Shown here: positions 20,332 to 31,519 of the stretch, piece by piece
Position numbering within the stretch: the first letter of the stretch is position 1
Layout of the letters: every line of letters starts with the position of its first letter
Source: Branchiostoma floridae
Lineage: Eukaryota > Chordata > Leptocardii > Amphioxiformes > Branchiostomatidae
Reading direction: 5' to 3'
Assembly: GCF_000003815.2 (NCBI RefSeq)
Contig: NC_049989.1
Coordinates: 21,397,888-21,461,887 of the forward strand
Length of the DNA stretch: 64,000 bases
Notes under the pieces: model-generated
Databases searched by the model: none
What the model saw: the letters and a program-made list of their open reading frames with translations, nothing else
Told to the model about the DNA's origin: nothing
Translations under genes and position numbers: made by a program

Positions 20332-22602
20332 ATGGGAAGAAAGCTGCGACACCTGCTGATGTTCCTTCTCATCATCCTGAAGGAGCCCAGCATGCCAGAA
20401 GCCGGCTGCAATGCACTGAACTGCGCACCGTCATCACGATGCTCATGCTTTTCACTTGACCTCACCAGCATCCCCCAGGACCTCCCAAGATCCGTCCACC
20501 ATCTATATTTGCAATTTAACCGTATATCAATGATTCGGTCTGGTGCATTTGCAAAACTAAGCCAGTTAGAATGGTTGGACCTGGCCAACAACCGTATATC
20601 AATGATTCAGCCTGGTGCGTTTGCAAATCTAAGCCAGCTAGAATGGTTGGACCTGAAAGATAACTATATATCAATGATTCAGCCCAGTACATTTGAAAAT
20701 CTCATCCAGCTAGAAGTGTTGAACCTGTCCACCAACCGTATAAGAGAGATTCCGTCTGGTGCATTTGCAAATCTACTCCACCTCAAATGGCTGGATCTGC
20801 ACGTAAACCCGATAAAAGAGATTCGGGCTGGTGCTTTTGCAAACTATCTCCAGCTAGAATTTCTTCAATTTGGGGCCAATAAGATGGAAATTGTTCATCC
20901 CGGCGCATTTGCAAATCTACCCCGGCTTCAAAAGTTGTACTTGATCTTTAACTATATAAAAATGATTCAGCCTTGTACATTTGCAAATCTACCTCGGCTG
21001 CAAGAGCTGGCCCTTAACCTTAACCAGATAACAATGATTCAACCTGGTGCATTTACAAATCTACCCCGACTACAAAAATTGTACCTGTACGGCAATCAGA
21101 TTACAACTATTCTTCCTGGTACATTTGCAAATCTACCCGGGCTAGAAGAGTTGAACCTGGACAAAAACCAGATAACAATTCATCCTGGTGCATTTGCAAA
21201 TCTGCCCAGGCTACAATTGTTGAAACTTTGGCACAAGAGAATGCCTGTCATTGACCTTTCAGATTATGGCCTGTTGCAATATATTAATGTCACAAACCTT
21301 AAGGAAAACCTCTGTCAGTGTGATTGTAGGATGGTTCCCTCCAGGCTAAATGATACTGGACGTCATCCATTAGAAGAACGGATAATCGGGGCCGGACCCC
21401 CCAAATTCCGGGGACAGAAGATTGCAGAAGTAATTCCTGAATTGGTCTGTGAAGAACCAACCATATCAAAACCGCCTCCTGACATCCGAGTAACCAGTGA
21501 TACTTGTTACAATGGCGCAACAGCTAGCTCAATAGTGTATATATTCACTTCAGAAAAGCTAAACAAAACCAGGAAAACGCTAACGTCAACCCTTGCAACC
21601 CCTCCAGAAAAAACAGAAAGCAATAGTACCCACGAATCTGCCTCTAGTTTCCACACATCTGTTTTCACTGGCGGTACAATATCTGGTATTGTCTTTATTT
21701 GTACCATGCTTTTCATCATCTGGTACAACAGGAAGACCAAGAACCCCCCTCCAGGCCCTGCGTCAGACCCAAATTCCAACATTGCTTTGAGATCCACAAA
21801 CACAACAGCTGTTGAAGCGACTGGTAGTCACCAGTATGAAAATGTTAACAACCAACATGATCAGACAGGGCAGGGCCAGTCTCTGATTGTTGGAAATCTA
21901 TCCCATAACGCAGTGCTGGCTGCCTTAAAGCCAAATACTATGTACGCAGGTGTGGGCACCCCGTGTAAGGTCCAAACACCTACCAGTGGTCATGATCAGA
22001 CAGGGCGCGGGCAATCTCAGGCCAGCACTGAATCCACTATCAGCACAACAGCTGCTGTAGTTACCAGTGGCCATGATCAGACAGGGCAGGGGCAATCTCA
22101 GGTCAGCACTGAATCCACTACAAGCACTACAGCTGCTGCAGTTACCAGTGGCCATGATCAGACAGGGCAGGGGCAATCTCAGGTCAGCACTGAATCCACT
22201 ACAAGCACTACAGCTGCTGTAGTTATCAGTGGCCATGATCAGACAGGGCACGGGCAATCTCAGGCCATCACTGAATCCACTACCAGCACCACAGCTGCTG
22301 TAGTTACCAGTGGCCATGATCAGACAGGGCACGGGCAATCTCAGGCCATCACTGAATCCACTACAAGCACTACAGCTGCTGTAGTTACCAGTGGTCATGA
22401 TCAGATAGAGCAGGGCAAGTCTCAGGCTAGTACGGAATCTCTGACCAGTGGTCATGATCACCAGTATAAAGATGAGGATAAGACAGAGCAGGGCCAGTCT
22501 CAGGCCATCGCTGAAACCTTAGATGCTGGAAATTATTCGCATGGCACTGGGATGACTGGCTCACAGCCAAATCCTCTGTACAAATCTGTTGGCAAGTTTT
22601 AG
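20332..22602 (+). CDS. LRR transmembrane receptor B
   Basis: A 756-residue type I membrane receptor. It has a signal peptide nearly identical to gene A (MGRKLRHLLMFLLIIL), a cysteine N-cap, eleven LRRs, an LRRCT cap (LCQCDCRM), a Ser/Thr stalk, and a membrane span around FTGGTISGIVFICTMLFIIW followed by YNRKTK. The tail carries HQYENV (a YxN form that suits Grb2-type SH2 domains), one YAGV, five full 27-residue units beginning SGHDQTG, a shortened unit, HQYKDE and a final NPLYKSV. Unlike gene A, the 27-residue units have no tyrosine. One LRR has lost a residue before HPGAF. The ATG at 20332 is the first in frame. AATAAA is at 22710. B and C are recent duplicates, differing mainly in the first LRRs, one LRR strand and unit number. 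The ligand is unknown. Confidence 0.88.
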   Translation: MGRKLRHLLMFLLIILKEPSMPEAGCNALNCAPSSRCSCFSLDLTSIPQDLPRSVHHLYLQFNRISMIRSGAFAKLSQLEWLDLANNRISMIQPGAFANLSQLEWLDLKDNYISMIQPSTFENLIQLEVLNLSTNRIREIPSGAFANLLHLKWLDLHVNPIKEIRAGAFANYLQLEFLQFGANKMEIVHPGAFANLPRLQKLYLIFNYIKMIQPCTFANLPRLQELALNLNQITMIQPGAFTNLPRLQKLYLYGNQITTILPGTFANLPGLEELNLDKNQITIHPGAFANLPRLQLLKLWHKRMPVIDLSDYGLLQYINVTNLKENLCQCDCRMVPSRLNDTGRHPLEERIIGAGPPKFRGQKIAEVIPELVCEEPTISKPPPDIRVTSDTCYNGATASSIVYIFTSEKLNKTRKTLTSTLATPPEKTESNSTHESASSFHTSVFTGGTISGIVFICTMLFIIWYNRKTKNPPPGPASDPNSNIALRSTNTTAVEATGSHQYENVNNQHDQTGQGQSLIVGNLSHNAVLAALKPNTMYAGVGTPCKVQTPTSGHDQTGRGQSQASTESTISTTAAVVTSGHDQTGQGQSQVSTESTTSTTAAAVTSGHDQTGQGQSQVSTESTTSTTAAVVISGHDQTGHGQSQAITESTTSTTAAVVTSGHDQTGHGQSQAITESTTSTTAAVVTSGHDQIEQGKSQASTESLTSGHDHQYKDEDKTEQGQSQAIAETLDAGNYSHGTGMTGSQPNPLYKSVGKF

Positions 22603-23100
22603 GTCAACACAAATATATAAAAGGATTGCCCTAACCGCCCACACCCCCTCCCGATCATGAGGAGTAGTACTAATACTATTAGTAGAAACCAAAAATCTGA
22701 AAAGCCATTAATAAATTTTTGGCTTCTCAAAGGTTCGTAATCATGGCCATTGGTTTTACCCGGCATCTATTACAATTCTGTGATTAAATTTCCTTTAAAA
22801 GAATTTTTAATCTGAAAGCAATCGAGAAGAAAACAAATTGATTGAGGGTGAGACCAGTAGCGAATATAGCATGTTTCATCCCTGTTGCACCCCATGAAGT
22901 TCCCAAACTTAGGGCTCTTACATCACAATAAGTACCTTTATGTCATACCTGTGACGCGAAAACGTTCGATACGGGTGTCCGGACCGGGCCATAACTTCCG
23001 TATTGCACAGGTTCGAAAGGCGTATCACACGGGCTCCATTCGAATGAATCGTTTGGAGCGGGCCGAGTGCGGCGCCATCGAAAGTTCGAATACCTGATTC
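22603..23100 (+). repeat. Conserved 3' flank of gene B
   Basis: This is nearly identical to 31520-32015 after gene C. It includes the probable 3' UTR with AATAAA (22710-22715) and a GC-rich block at 22960-23100 rich in TTCGAA-type motifs. A 70-codon frame is kept in both copies but shows no domain, and recent duplication alone explains it. Confidence 0.65.
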
Positions 23101-23192
23101 GGACGTTGGAACATTACTGTTTACATTACTCAACTTCTGGCGTATTTCGCATCAAAACAGGGTTTTTTCTCAAGTGGGCATGACATAGATAA

Positions 23193-23245
23193 AATACAAC
23201 ACGGTGTATACACCCTCTGTGATACGGAATACACCGTGTTGTATT
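23193..23245. repeat. Perfect 17-bp inverted repeat
   Basis: AATACAACACGGTGTAT and ATACACCGTGTTGTATT are exact inverses around a 19-base spacer. The segment 23107-23668 containing it is missing after gene C, so it is a private insertion or a deletion in C. Confidence 0.7.
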
Positions 23246-23254
23246 CTATATGTA

Positions 23255-23880
23255 CATGTACGTCAGTATCAGAGACGAACAACAAGGGGATGAAGAACTT
23301 TGTGAAAAGGAAACCTATGAGGTTTCTTTTTGCTTTTATCTCTTGTCAAATTTGTGCACAACATTAACTGCACGAAGTACTGTAGATCCAAAACTTTATG
23401 CTGTTTTTGTACACTATAGGGATTGAAAATCTTAAAGTTGTCTTGTATGTCTTAGACACTCAAATTGTTTTACTATGTTTCATATATATGATTGATTTTG
23501 GTCACCAACAACCAACGAAAAAAAACAGGTCCATGCGTACATTTTTCGGAATCACATAAAGTTTCCAGCACACGTTCAAGTCATAACTAGTAGGTGAACA
23601 TGTAGAATACATAGTCGATGAAGAGGTTATGAAAATAATATATACGTGGCGAGGTTTATATATACTGTTAAACATTTATGTGTGACGCCATGTAAAGTTA
23701 GAAGAATATACTGCATTTGTGACAGTTTTCTCTTTTAAAGTGCTCACTGGGAAGTGATTGTATTTAAGGTTTCATTGCACACTTTACAACATGACTTATT
23801 TCATCACCTTTTGAATGTACTAAGTGATTATGATATACGTGATTCCCTGCTGTTCATTGTGAACGAGGCTTCTTATTTCT
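23255..23880 (+). repeat. Unit blocks after gene B
   Basis: The first part matches 860-1240 and 4800-5120; the second part, from about 23530, matches 12880-13260 and 32025-32240. It defines the boundary from unit 2 to unit 3. Confidence 0.7.
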
Positions 23881-23942
23881 CTACATATGTGTAGAGTAGT
23901 GGTACTGCCAATTTCGGCAATATCCCAGAGGAGATCTGATGA

Positions 23943-24000
23943 CATTCTCCTATGCAGAGCTGAGTTGTAGGACGCGGGTTCGAATCTGCGCAGGAGAATG
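23943..24000 (+). ncRNA. Conserved hairpin with a B-box-like loop (copy 2)
   Basis: Same structure as 13310-13367, with CTATGCAGA in the left arm, so that one pair becomes an A-C mismatch. The loop keeps GGGTTCGAA. Confidence 0.35.
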
Positions 24001-24436
24001 ATCTAATCATTACAGTAGAAAATCAGTAACAGTAACCGTAGCAGTATACTGTAGGTTTGCTTAGAAATGTCATACATTTGCCTATTCTTAGAGACGGGTT
24101 GACCTAAAAGCAAGTTGTTGGATGGACCGGTTTTTAAGGACTCCATATCCACACTCTTGGATAATTAGAACACATAGAAGGAAATATATTACTTGTAAGC
24201 CTACAGACTCTAACGTTACAAATCGCAGGCAGGACATTAACAAGCATTTAAAACAGTAACATAGAATGGACAGATGATAGCCCAGTCCTCTGCGTGAATA
24301 ATAAATGTCTGGTGAAATGATTTAGACGCAGGAGTAACAGCAGTACTAGTGTTTTCCTTATGTAGACTGTAGTGCTATTGTTTTCGATGTAATTTCAGAA
24401 TGTGAGAGCTGTAGTCCCCAGCGGTGTTCTTATCAT

Positions 24437-24444
24437 GTACACAC
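24437..24444 (+). other. Empty target site of the hAT-type MITE
   Basis: GTACACAC occurs once here in sequence otherwise matching both flanks of the MITE at 14648-15088. The third unit has the same single copy at 32793-32800. Confidence 0.85.
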
Positions 24445-25029
24445 TTAATGGGTCACGTATTAGTTGAAAAGGTTATTATGGAAGCTCATATGTGTTAGTA
24501 GTAATCATAGTACAATGCTAAACTTTCTTCCAACACAATCAAATTTAAAACGACCACTGTCTCCTTCTTCAGGATAAATACTGATGATCAAACCCTTCAG
24601 AACTTACACTCACCAGAGTTACAGACACGTGATCTTATTAACATGTGATCTTAAGGATGCGTGACGTCAGCAATTGGTCAAATGTGCCAGGAAGAGTTGC
24701 CATGGTTGTTATTCACTCACAATATTGTATCAGAAATAACTTATCCAACTATACAAAATAGTATAATTTTATCATACATATTCTGTCTCCTTAAAATTCA
24801 TACATGATAAGCAATCTATTGGATTTTTTTTATCAAATGCTAATTGCAAGAATAATGTAATGATGAAGAAGTTTGAATAAAGTTTTGCATGGTATCATGA
24901 TTAAAAGCTGCCTGGTATCTGGTTTAATTGATCAACACTTATCTGATATGAATCGACAAAAATCCAAGCTATAAGTTGCTGTTTCTGTAACAACACAAAT
25001 AAGCAAAAGAACACTACTTCAATATAACA

Positions 25030-25311
25030 GAGGCACACAGAGAGAAGAAGGCAGGGAGTGATACAGAGATGGAAATGAAGAGAGAAAGAAGGAGATCCAA
25101 AGGGAAGGGAAAGAGGGAGAGAGATGGAGAAGGTGATGGGGAGGGAGAAGGAGAGAGAGGGCGAGAGATGGAGTTAGAATGATAATGCAACGCTGAGTTT
25201 TAGTCTTTGCAATATGAGAGTGTGAGTGAGAAAGACAGAGACTTAAAGGGATCTTAAGATTTTTGACTGTGTGTGTGTAAGAGAGAGTGAGGATCATAGA
25301 GGGGAGAGGGG

Positions 25312-25361
<50 letters not shown>

Positions 25362-25441
25362 GAGAGGAGAGAGAATACCGTGCAAAAACGTTTACGTAGC
25401 GCCTTGTTCTGAGCAACGTGAGAGAATATAACGGTGTGTTT

Positions 25442-25512
<71 letters not shown>

Positions 25513-25525
25513 TAGAGACTTACAG
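25030..25525 (+). repeat. GA-rich and TG microsatellites (unit 3)
   Basis: Homologous to 15690-16215, with different GA and TG tract lengths. A shorter spacer follows before the two 110-bp repeats at 25563 and 25912. Confidence 0.9.
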
Positions 25526-25562
25526 TGCAGAAAAGTTGCCCCCGTGTTGATATCAAATAAAC

Positions 25563-26010
25563 AGCTTCAATCAACACAATCACATCAGCAAGACTAATTC
25601 ATTACGGAGCAGCTTTTGAAGCACATTTCACAAGGACATCGGTCACCACGCTCTTAAACAATGGTTATATTGCTCCTATATTGATTTGTGAGGTTTGCAG
25701 TCGGTTTGAATGAGATATTTTGTGAATTTTGTCCACATCACTATTCTGCTCATCAAACTGCATAATAATATTGATTGATCTTGCTTGTATAGATTACCCA
25801 CTCATTTTTACTTTTCGTTATATGATGATAGTGTTAAAAGTTAATCAAAACTCTCAGTGAAAAGAAAGAAAAAATTAAACAATCTCCATGTCAATTTATA
25901 TGTAAAAACAGCTTCAATCAACACAATCACACCAGCAAGACTGATTCATTACGGAACAGCTTTTGAAGCGCTTTACACAAGAACATCAGTCACCACGATC
26001 TTAAACAATG
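25563..26010 (+). repeat. Two 110-bp unit repeats (unit 3)
   Basis: Copies at about 25563-25664 and 25912-26010 correspond to those at 16247 and 16598. Confidence 0.7.
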
Positions 26011-26391
26011 CTGATATTGCTTCCTTGTTGTTTTGCATGGTTTGCAGTCGGTTATTTAAATCATCACTTAACCCTTGTCCCGCTGAGCCCGTTTACATAC
26101 GGGATGGGCATATTTAACCCTTGTCCTGCTGTGCTATATTGTTATGAGTTTGGGGTACTAGTATCTTTCATGTAAAAGTTGCCTACCACTGCAAAGCCCA
26201 TCGAATAGGGGAGTAAATCTGCAGCAGCAGCACAGAACAGGTCAAATTTTACTTATCTGATGAAGCCATCAGCTGTGGGAGGTTAAATTGGCCAAAATTA
26301 AGCTTAATCTACACATCACAAATCCCGAAGTGTCGTCACCTCCTTGAGTTATTCTCTTTCAAACTCGCCTTTGAAATGGCGCCTTCGTGCC

Positions 26392-26593
26392 GCTCGTGAC
26401 GTCAGCGTCAGACAATCAACACGCCCATATAAGTAAGACTAATCAAACCTTGTTTGTCACAGTCCGTTGCGTAACAGCCACAAAGAGCTCGCATCTGGGA
26501 GGCACAACTGCAGCAAGAATACAGGACGGTACCACATTACTTCCTTGTCAAGAAAGAAAGTGCCAGCTGAGGATATTCTAACCGGGTAAAAAG
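26392..26593 (+). other. Candidate non-coding 5' exon for LRR gene C
   Basis: It starts with TGACGTCA (26397-26404) and ends AAAAAG followed by GTAAGT (donor at 26594). The downstream acceptor TATTATTTTGCTTCAG (exon from 29408) is a good consensus site 12 bases before the gene C start codon. The pairing is an inference supported by the same layout in unit 2. Confidence 0.5.
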
Positions 26594-26775
26594 GTAAGTT
26601 TAGATAAACATTAAGGTAAGTATGTTCTCAAAACAAATGTATGATGTGAAGGCGGTTAAAAGCAGCCGAAAAGAAATGTTAGTGAGAAGACTATGGTTGT
26701 TCATAAAGAGGTTTACTCTCAAATAACTTACCAACCTGACAGAGCTTTCTACGGTATTAAATTACGTACACATTT

Positions 26776-26991
26776 ATGTCGTTAGTTACTCTGAGTGTAG
26801 GTGTGGAGAGGAATCCTGGTCAGGAGAACCTTATCATTCTTCTCATGACTGAACCCGACATATGCAACACGCGACTTGCCATACTTGCATACAAGTACCA
26901 CAACATAGAACTTTACATTATGGAGTTAACATATGGCGACGCCTTAAAGACGCCAGACCGGGCTATCATAAAGCTTATGTTTGTCGTTTAG
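26776..26991 (+). pseudogene. Second copy of the degenerate 2A-like ORF
   Basis: A 71-codon frame with the same SVGVERNPGQ start and a few replacements relative to 17460-17675. The first residues read MSLV rather than MLLV. Length and frame are kept, but with so recent a duplication this says little about selection. Confidence 0.4.
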
Positions 26992-27503
26992 ATACATTAT
27001 GTAGTCAAGACAACAGCTTTCCGTCCTTTAGAAACAGAAAACGGGGAATGGAAAAGAACGAAATAGGTAAAAGTTCACAATGTATGCGTCTACATGAAGC
27101 ACAATGTCATATTTTGGTTTTTTGATTCACCGCTTCATTTTCTTCCGAATAGAAAAAAAAAAGACAAAAAGTAAAGAGTTACATTCGCCATTTGACATAT
27201 CCATGAACCCCAAATGCTTTGATATTGCTAACAACAACAGCTGAAGAAAGTAATTTTTTACAGTTCTTCCATTTATAAATTCCCAGTTTAGAGACAATCG
27301 TTTGAAACGTCTACCAGCCTAGTGTATTGCCATTTTGGCTCAAATGATGGATCAGAGTTTATCAAAACAGTTTCAGAAATCAACAGAACAATATCGATAT
27401 CAGGGAGACTAAATCAAGCTAATAATAATGTTTAAAGGTAATAAAAATGTCAATGGAAAAGAAAAAAAGATTCAACAGCCTTCATGTTAATGTAAAAAAA
27501 ACA

Positions 27504-27955
27504 GCTTCAATCAACACAGCCATATCAGCAAGACTAATTCATTACGGAACAGCTTTTGAAGCAAATTTCACAAACACATCAGTCACCACGCTCTTAAAAA
27601 AATAGATTATTGATACCATGTTGTTTTGCATAGCTTGCAGTGGGCTTGAAGGGGTTATGTTATAGATTTTACCGACTTTACTTTTTTTCTGCTCATCAAA
27701 CTGAACAATAATATTGATTGATCCTACTTGTATAGACTGCCCACACTCATTTTTACTTTTAGTTATATGATGATAATAATGTATAAAGGTATTGAAAATG
27801 CCAATGAAAAGCAAATAAAAATAAGATAAAACAATCTCCATGTTAATGTAAGAAAAAAGCTTCAATCGTCACAATCACGTCAGCAAGACTAATTCATTAC
27901 GGAACAGCTTTTGAAGCGAATTCTACAAGAACATCAGTCACCACGCCCTAAACAA
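27504..27955 (+). repeat. Two 110-bp unit repeats (unit 3, distal pair)
   Basis: Copies at about 27504-27603 and 27860-27955 match those at 18141 and 18551. Unit homology is lost right after the second. Confidence 0.7.
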
Positions 27956-27959
27956 TGGT

Positions 27960-29220
27960 GATATCGTTGCGTTGTTGTGCATGGCATGCAATCGGTTTGA
28001 ATGTTTTTTTTAAATATTCTACTGACATAAAATTTCCAATTTTATCGGTGATCATTGTAGATACATTGCTTTGTCGAGGTGAGAGGAAAAGTTTGGCATG
28101 TTAAGATGTTATTAATTCCAGTTCATTCTCATGATGTTTTGGAAAAATCATAGAGACCACGTTTTGCACTACCCCTATTCAGAACGGGGGTGGGGGTTTT
28201 TAGCACCTCAGCAACTTTCATGTCGCAAAACTCCTGAACAGCTTAGTAATAGGTTTAAGCTACCGAACTTGGTGGCTAATCACGAATGTTGTGAGCAAGA
28301 AGCCTGAGTCAATAACATACGTTAATCATGTTTTCATGTTGCCATGGCAACGCAATTCTGACAGGCATACTTTCGAGAAATTTGTTATCTTGATTGATTT
28401 GATTGGTCGATTGATTTTGCACATTCTTAAAAGCAAAACATAAAGCAAATTAAAGGAAACAAGAACACGTGCAGGGGGGAAAAGCCATGTGGCTTGTACA
28501 CGCTCTTAGTCCCCCTCAAGATTTTCAAATCAAAATACAGTCTTCTATTTCAACAAGGTTTCCTGGTAAACTACATTTGTTTCCATACATCAACTATATC
28601 TAATAAAATCTAATGTAATTTTCATGAAGCAAAATCTATAATTTACACTAATTTGCTGACGTTATTGGTCATAATCCAAGATAGCTGCTCTTATTAGCTA
28701 AAAGACGTCAAAATGTCGTCATATCATATGATGAGGGCACAAAAGTTGGACTGCCCATTTTGCGGGGCCCAGTCGGTACTAGCCTCTATAGCAGGCTCTC
28801 TATGGCCTTTTTTTGGCACTTTTGCTGGCCATTTCTTTTTGTACTGGGTCGCTGATTGCTGGCCTTTTCTGGCAGCCGGTCATGTAGAGCCTGCATGGAA
28901 ACGTCGCTACAAAGTGATATTAAAAAACGATTAGGGCGATTGACTAGGAGGTGCGAATTTCCTGCCTCCCGTGGACGGCCAATAAACTGCACGCATCTCC
29001 ACCGGAAAGTGCGCTGTCACGCCCCGTGTGCACTGACACGACACTTCTCTAACGGTTTCGGGGTCAAACGGCTTTTAAAAAATACAGAAGTGAAAACTTA
29101 ACAGTTCGACGTTCTTTCGGCATGCCTGACGCCTTTGCTCGGGCGGGACGCGTAGCGAGTGACATATGGGGGTTTCCCCATCTGAAGCCCGAGTTCTAGA
29201 ATGCTTGCAGCCGACAAGTG
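27960..29220. other. Sequence private to unit 3
   Basis: This replaces the 18640-20080 segment of unit 2. No gene is recognised. A possible LINE tail with a CCCCCTC block lies at 28400-28560. The GC content rises from 28740 to 29210. Homology to unit 2 resumes near 29225 (AACAATAAAA...AAGATGGTAAAAAAAGTGCAA). Confidence 0.45.
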
Positions 29221-29419
29221 AATTGCCAACAATAAAACATGTATATAAGATGGTAAAAAAAGTGCAAACAGTATTTGGGAAAATCGAAACTATTTTTCAG
29301 TGTTGCTTAGTCAAAGATTTTTGCACATTGATATAGTAAAAGGATCTTGAAACTTTAAGTAAAGCAAATACTTTAACAGAGGAGCTTTCTGTATTATTTT
29401 GCTTCAGCAACCAGAAACT

Positions 29420-31519
29420 ATGGGAAGAAAGCTGCGACACCTGCTGATGTTCCTTCTCATCATCCTGAAGGAGCCCAGCATGCCAGAAGCCGACTGCAAT
29501 GCACTGAACTGCGCACCTTCATCACGATGCTCATGCTTTGGACTTGGCCTCACCAGCATCCCCCAGGACCTCCCAAGATCCGTCCACTATCTATTTTTGC
29601 AATCTAACCGTATATCAATGATTCAGCCTGGTGCATTTGCAAATCTAACCCAGTTAGAAAGGTTGGACCTGTCCTCCAACCGTATATCAATGATTCAGTC
29701 TGGTGCATTTGCAAATCTAACCCAGTTAGAATGGTTGGACCTGTCCTCCAACCATATATCAATGATTCAGTCTGGTGCATTTGCAAATCTAAGCCAGCTA
29801 GAATGGTTGGACCTGAAAGATAACTATATGTCAATGATTCAGCCCAGTACATTTGAAAATCTCATCCAGCTAGAAGTGTTGAACCTGTCCACCAACCGTA
29901 TAAGAGAGATTCCGTCTGGTGCATTTGCAAATCTACTCCACCTCAAATGGCTGGATCTGCACGTAAACCCGATAAAAGAGATTCGGACTGGTGCTTTTGC
30001 AAACTATCTCCAGCTAGAATTTCTTCAATTTGGGGCCAATCAGATGGAAATTGTTCAGCCCGGCGCATTTGCAAATCTACCCCGGCTTCAAACGTTGGGC
30101 GTGTTATATAACTATATAAAAATGATTCAGCCTTGTACATTTGCAAATCTACCCCGGCTGCAAGAGCTGGCCCTTAATCTTAACCGGATAACAATGATTC
30201 ATCCTGGTGCATTTACAAATCTACCCCGACTACAAAAATTGTACCTGTACGGCAATCAGATTACAACTATTCTTCCTGGTACATTTGCAAATCTACCCGG
30301 GCTAGAAGAGTTGAACCTGGACAAAAACCAGATAACAATTCATCCTGGTGCATTTGCAAATCTGCCCAGGCTACAATTGTTGAAACTTTGGCACAAGAGA
30401 ATGCCTGTCATTGACCTTTCAGATTATGGCCTGTTGCAATATATTAATGTCACAAACCTTAAGGAAAACCTCTGTCAGTGTGATTGTAGGATGGTCCCCT
30501 CCAGGCTAAATGATACTGGACGTCATCCATTAGAAGAACGGATAATCGGGGCCGGACCCCCCAAATTCCGGGGACAGAAGATTGCAGAAGTAATTCCTGA
30601 ATTGGTCTGTGAAGAACCAACCATATCAAAACCGCCTCCTGACATCCGAGTAACCAGTGATACTTGTTACAATGGCGCAACAGCTAGCTCAATAGTGTAT
30701 ATATTCACTTCAGAAAAGCTAAACAAAACCAGGAAAACGCTAACGTCAACCCTTGCAACCCCTCCAGAAAAAACAGAAAGCAATAGTACCCACGAATCTG
30801 CCTCTAGTTTCCACACATCTGTTTTCACTGGCGGTACAATATCTGGTATTGTCTTTATTTGTACCATGCTTTTCATCATCTGGTACAACAGGAAGACCAA
30901 GAACCCCCCTCCAGGCCCTGCGTCAGACCCAAATTCCAACATTGCTTTGAGATCCACAAACACAACAGCTGTTGAAGCGACTGGTAGTCACCAGTATGAA
31001 AATGTTAACAACCAACATGATCAGACAGGGCAGGGCCAGTCTCTGATTGTTGGAAATCTATCCCATAACGCAGTGCTGGCTGCCTTAAAGCCAAATACTA
31101 TGTACGCAGGTGTGGGCACCCCGTCTAAGGTCCAAACACCTACCAGTGGTCATGATCAGACAGGGCGCGGGCAATCTCAGGCCAGCACTGAATCCACTAT
31201 CAGCACAACAGCTGCTGTAGTTATCAGTGGCCATGATCAGACAGGGCACGGGCAATCTCAGGCCATCACTGAATCCACTACAAGCACTACAGCTGCTGTA
31301 GTTACCAGTGGTCATGATCAGACAGGGCATGGGCAATCTCAGGCTAGTACGGAATCTCTGACCAGTGGTCATGATCACCAGTATAAAGATGAGGATAAGA
31401 CAGAGCAGGGCCAGTCTCAGGCCATCGCTGAAACCTTAGATGCTGGAAATTATTCGCATGGCACTGGGATGACTGGCTCACAGCCAAATCCTCTGTACAA
31501 ATCTGTTGGCAAGTTTTAG
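29420..31519 (+). CDS. LRR transmembrane receptor C
   Basis: A 699-residue paralogue of gene B with the same signal peptide, N-cap, LRRCT, stalk, membrane span and tail plan. It has twelve LRRs, one more than B, through an extra 24-residue unit in the first three repeats (the SSNRISMIQSG and SSNHISMIQSG units). Its tail has only two full tyrosine-free 27-residue units plus a short one, against five plus one in B. The net difference of 57 residues is exactly three lost 27-residue units minus one gained LRR. LRRCT to span is almost identical to B, with one Cys to Ser change in the tail (GTPSKV). The polyadenylation signal used by B is AATACA here (31627). Start chosen as the first in-frame ATG, 12 bases after a good splice acceptor. 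The role is inferred as for A and B. Confidence 0.88.
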   Translation: MGRKLRHLLMFLLIILKEPSMPEADCNALNCAPSSRCSCFGLGLTSIPQDLPRSVHYLFLQSNRISMIQPGAFANLTQLERLDLSSNRISMIQSGAFANLTQLEWLDLSSNHISMIQSGAFANLSQLEWLDLKDNYMSMIQPSTFENLIQLEVLNLSTNRIREIPSGAFANLLHLKWLDLHVNPIKEIRTGAFANYLQLEFLQFGANQMEIVQPGAFANLPRLQTLGVLYNYIKMIQPCTFANLPRLQELALNLNRITMIHPGAFTNLPRLQKLYLYGNQITTILPGTFANLPGLEELNLDKNQITIHPGAFANLPRLQLLKLWHKRMPVIDLSDYGLLQYINVTNLKENLCQCDCRMVPSRLNDTGRHPLEERIIGAGPPKFRGQKIAEVIPELVCEEPTISKPPPDIRVTSDTCYNGATASSIVYIFTSEKLNKTRKTLTSTLATPPEKTESNSTHESASSFHTSVFTGGTISGIVFICTMLFIIWYNRKTKNPPPGPASDPNSNIALRSTNTTAVEATGSHQYENVNNQHDQTGQGQSLIVGNLSHNAVLAALKPNTMYAGVGTPSKVQTPTSGHDQTGRGQSQASTESTISTTAAVVISGHDQTGHGQSQAITESTTSTTAAVVTSGHDQTGHGQSQASTESLTSGHDHQYKDEDKTEQGQSQAIAETLDAGNYSHGTGMTGSQPNPLYKSVGKF

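Noticed and set aside
21925-22461. 178-codon minus-strand ORF inside gene B
   Set aside because: It is the reverse of the 81-bp tail repeats; the plus-strand frame has the signal peptide, LRRs and span.
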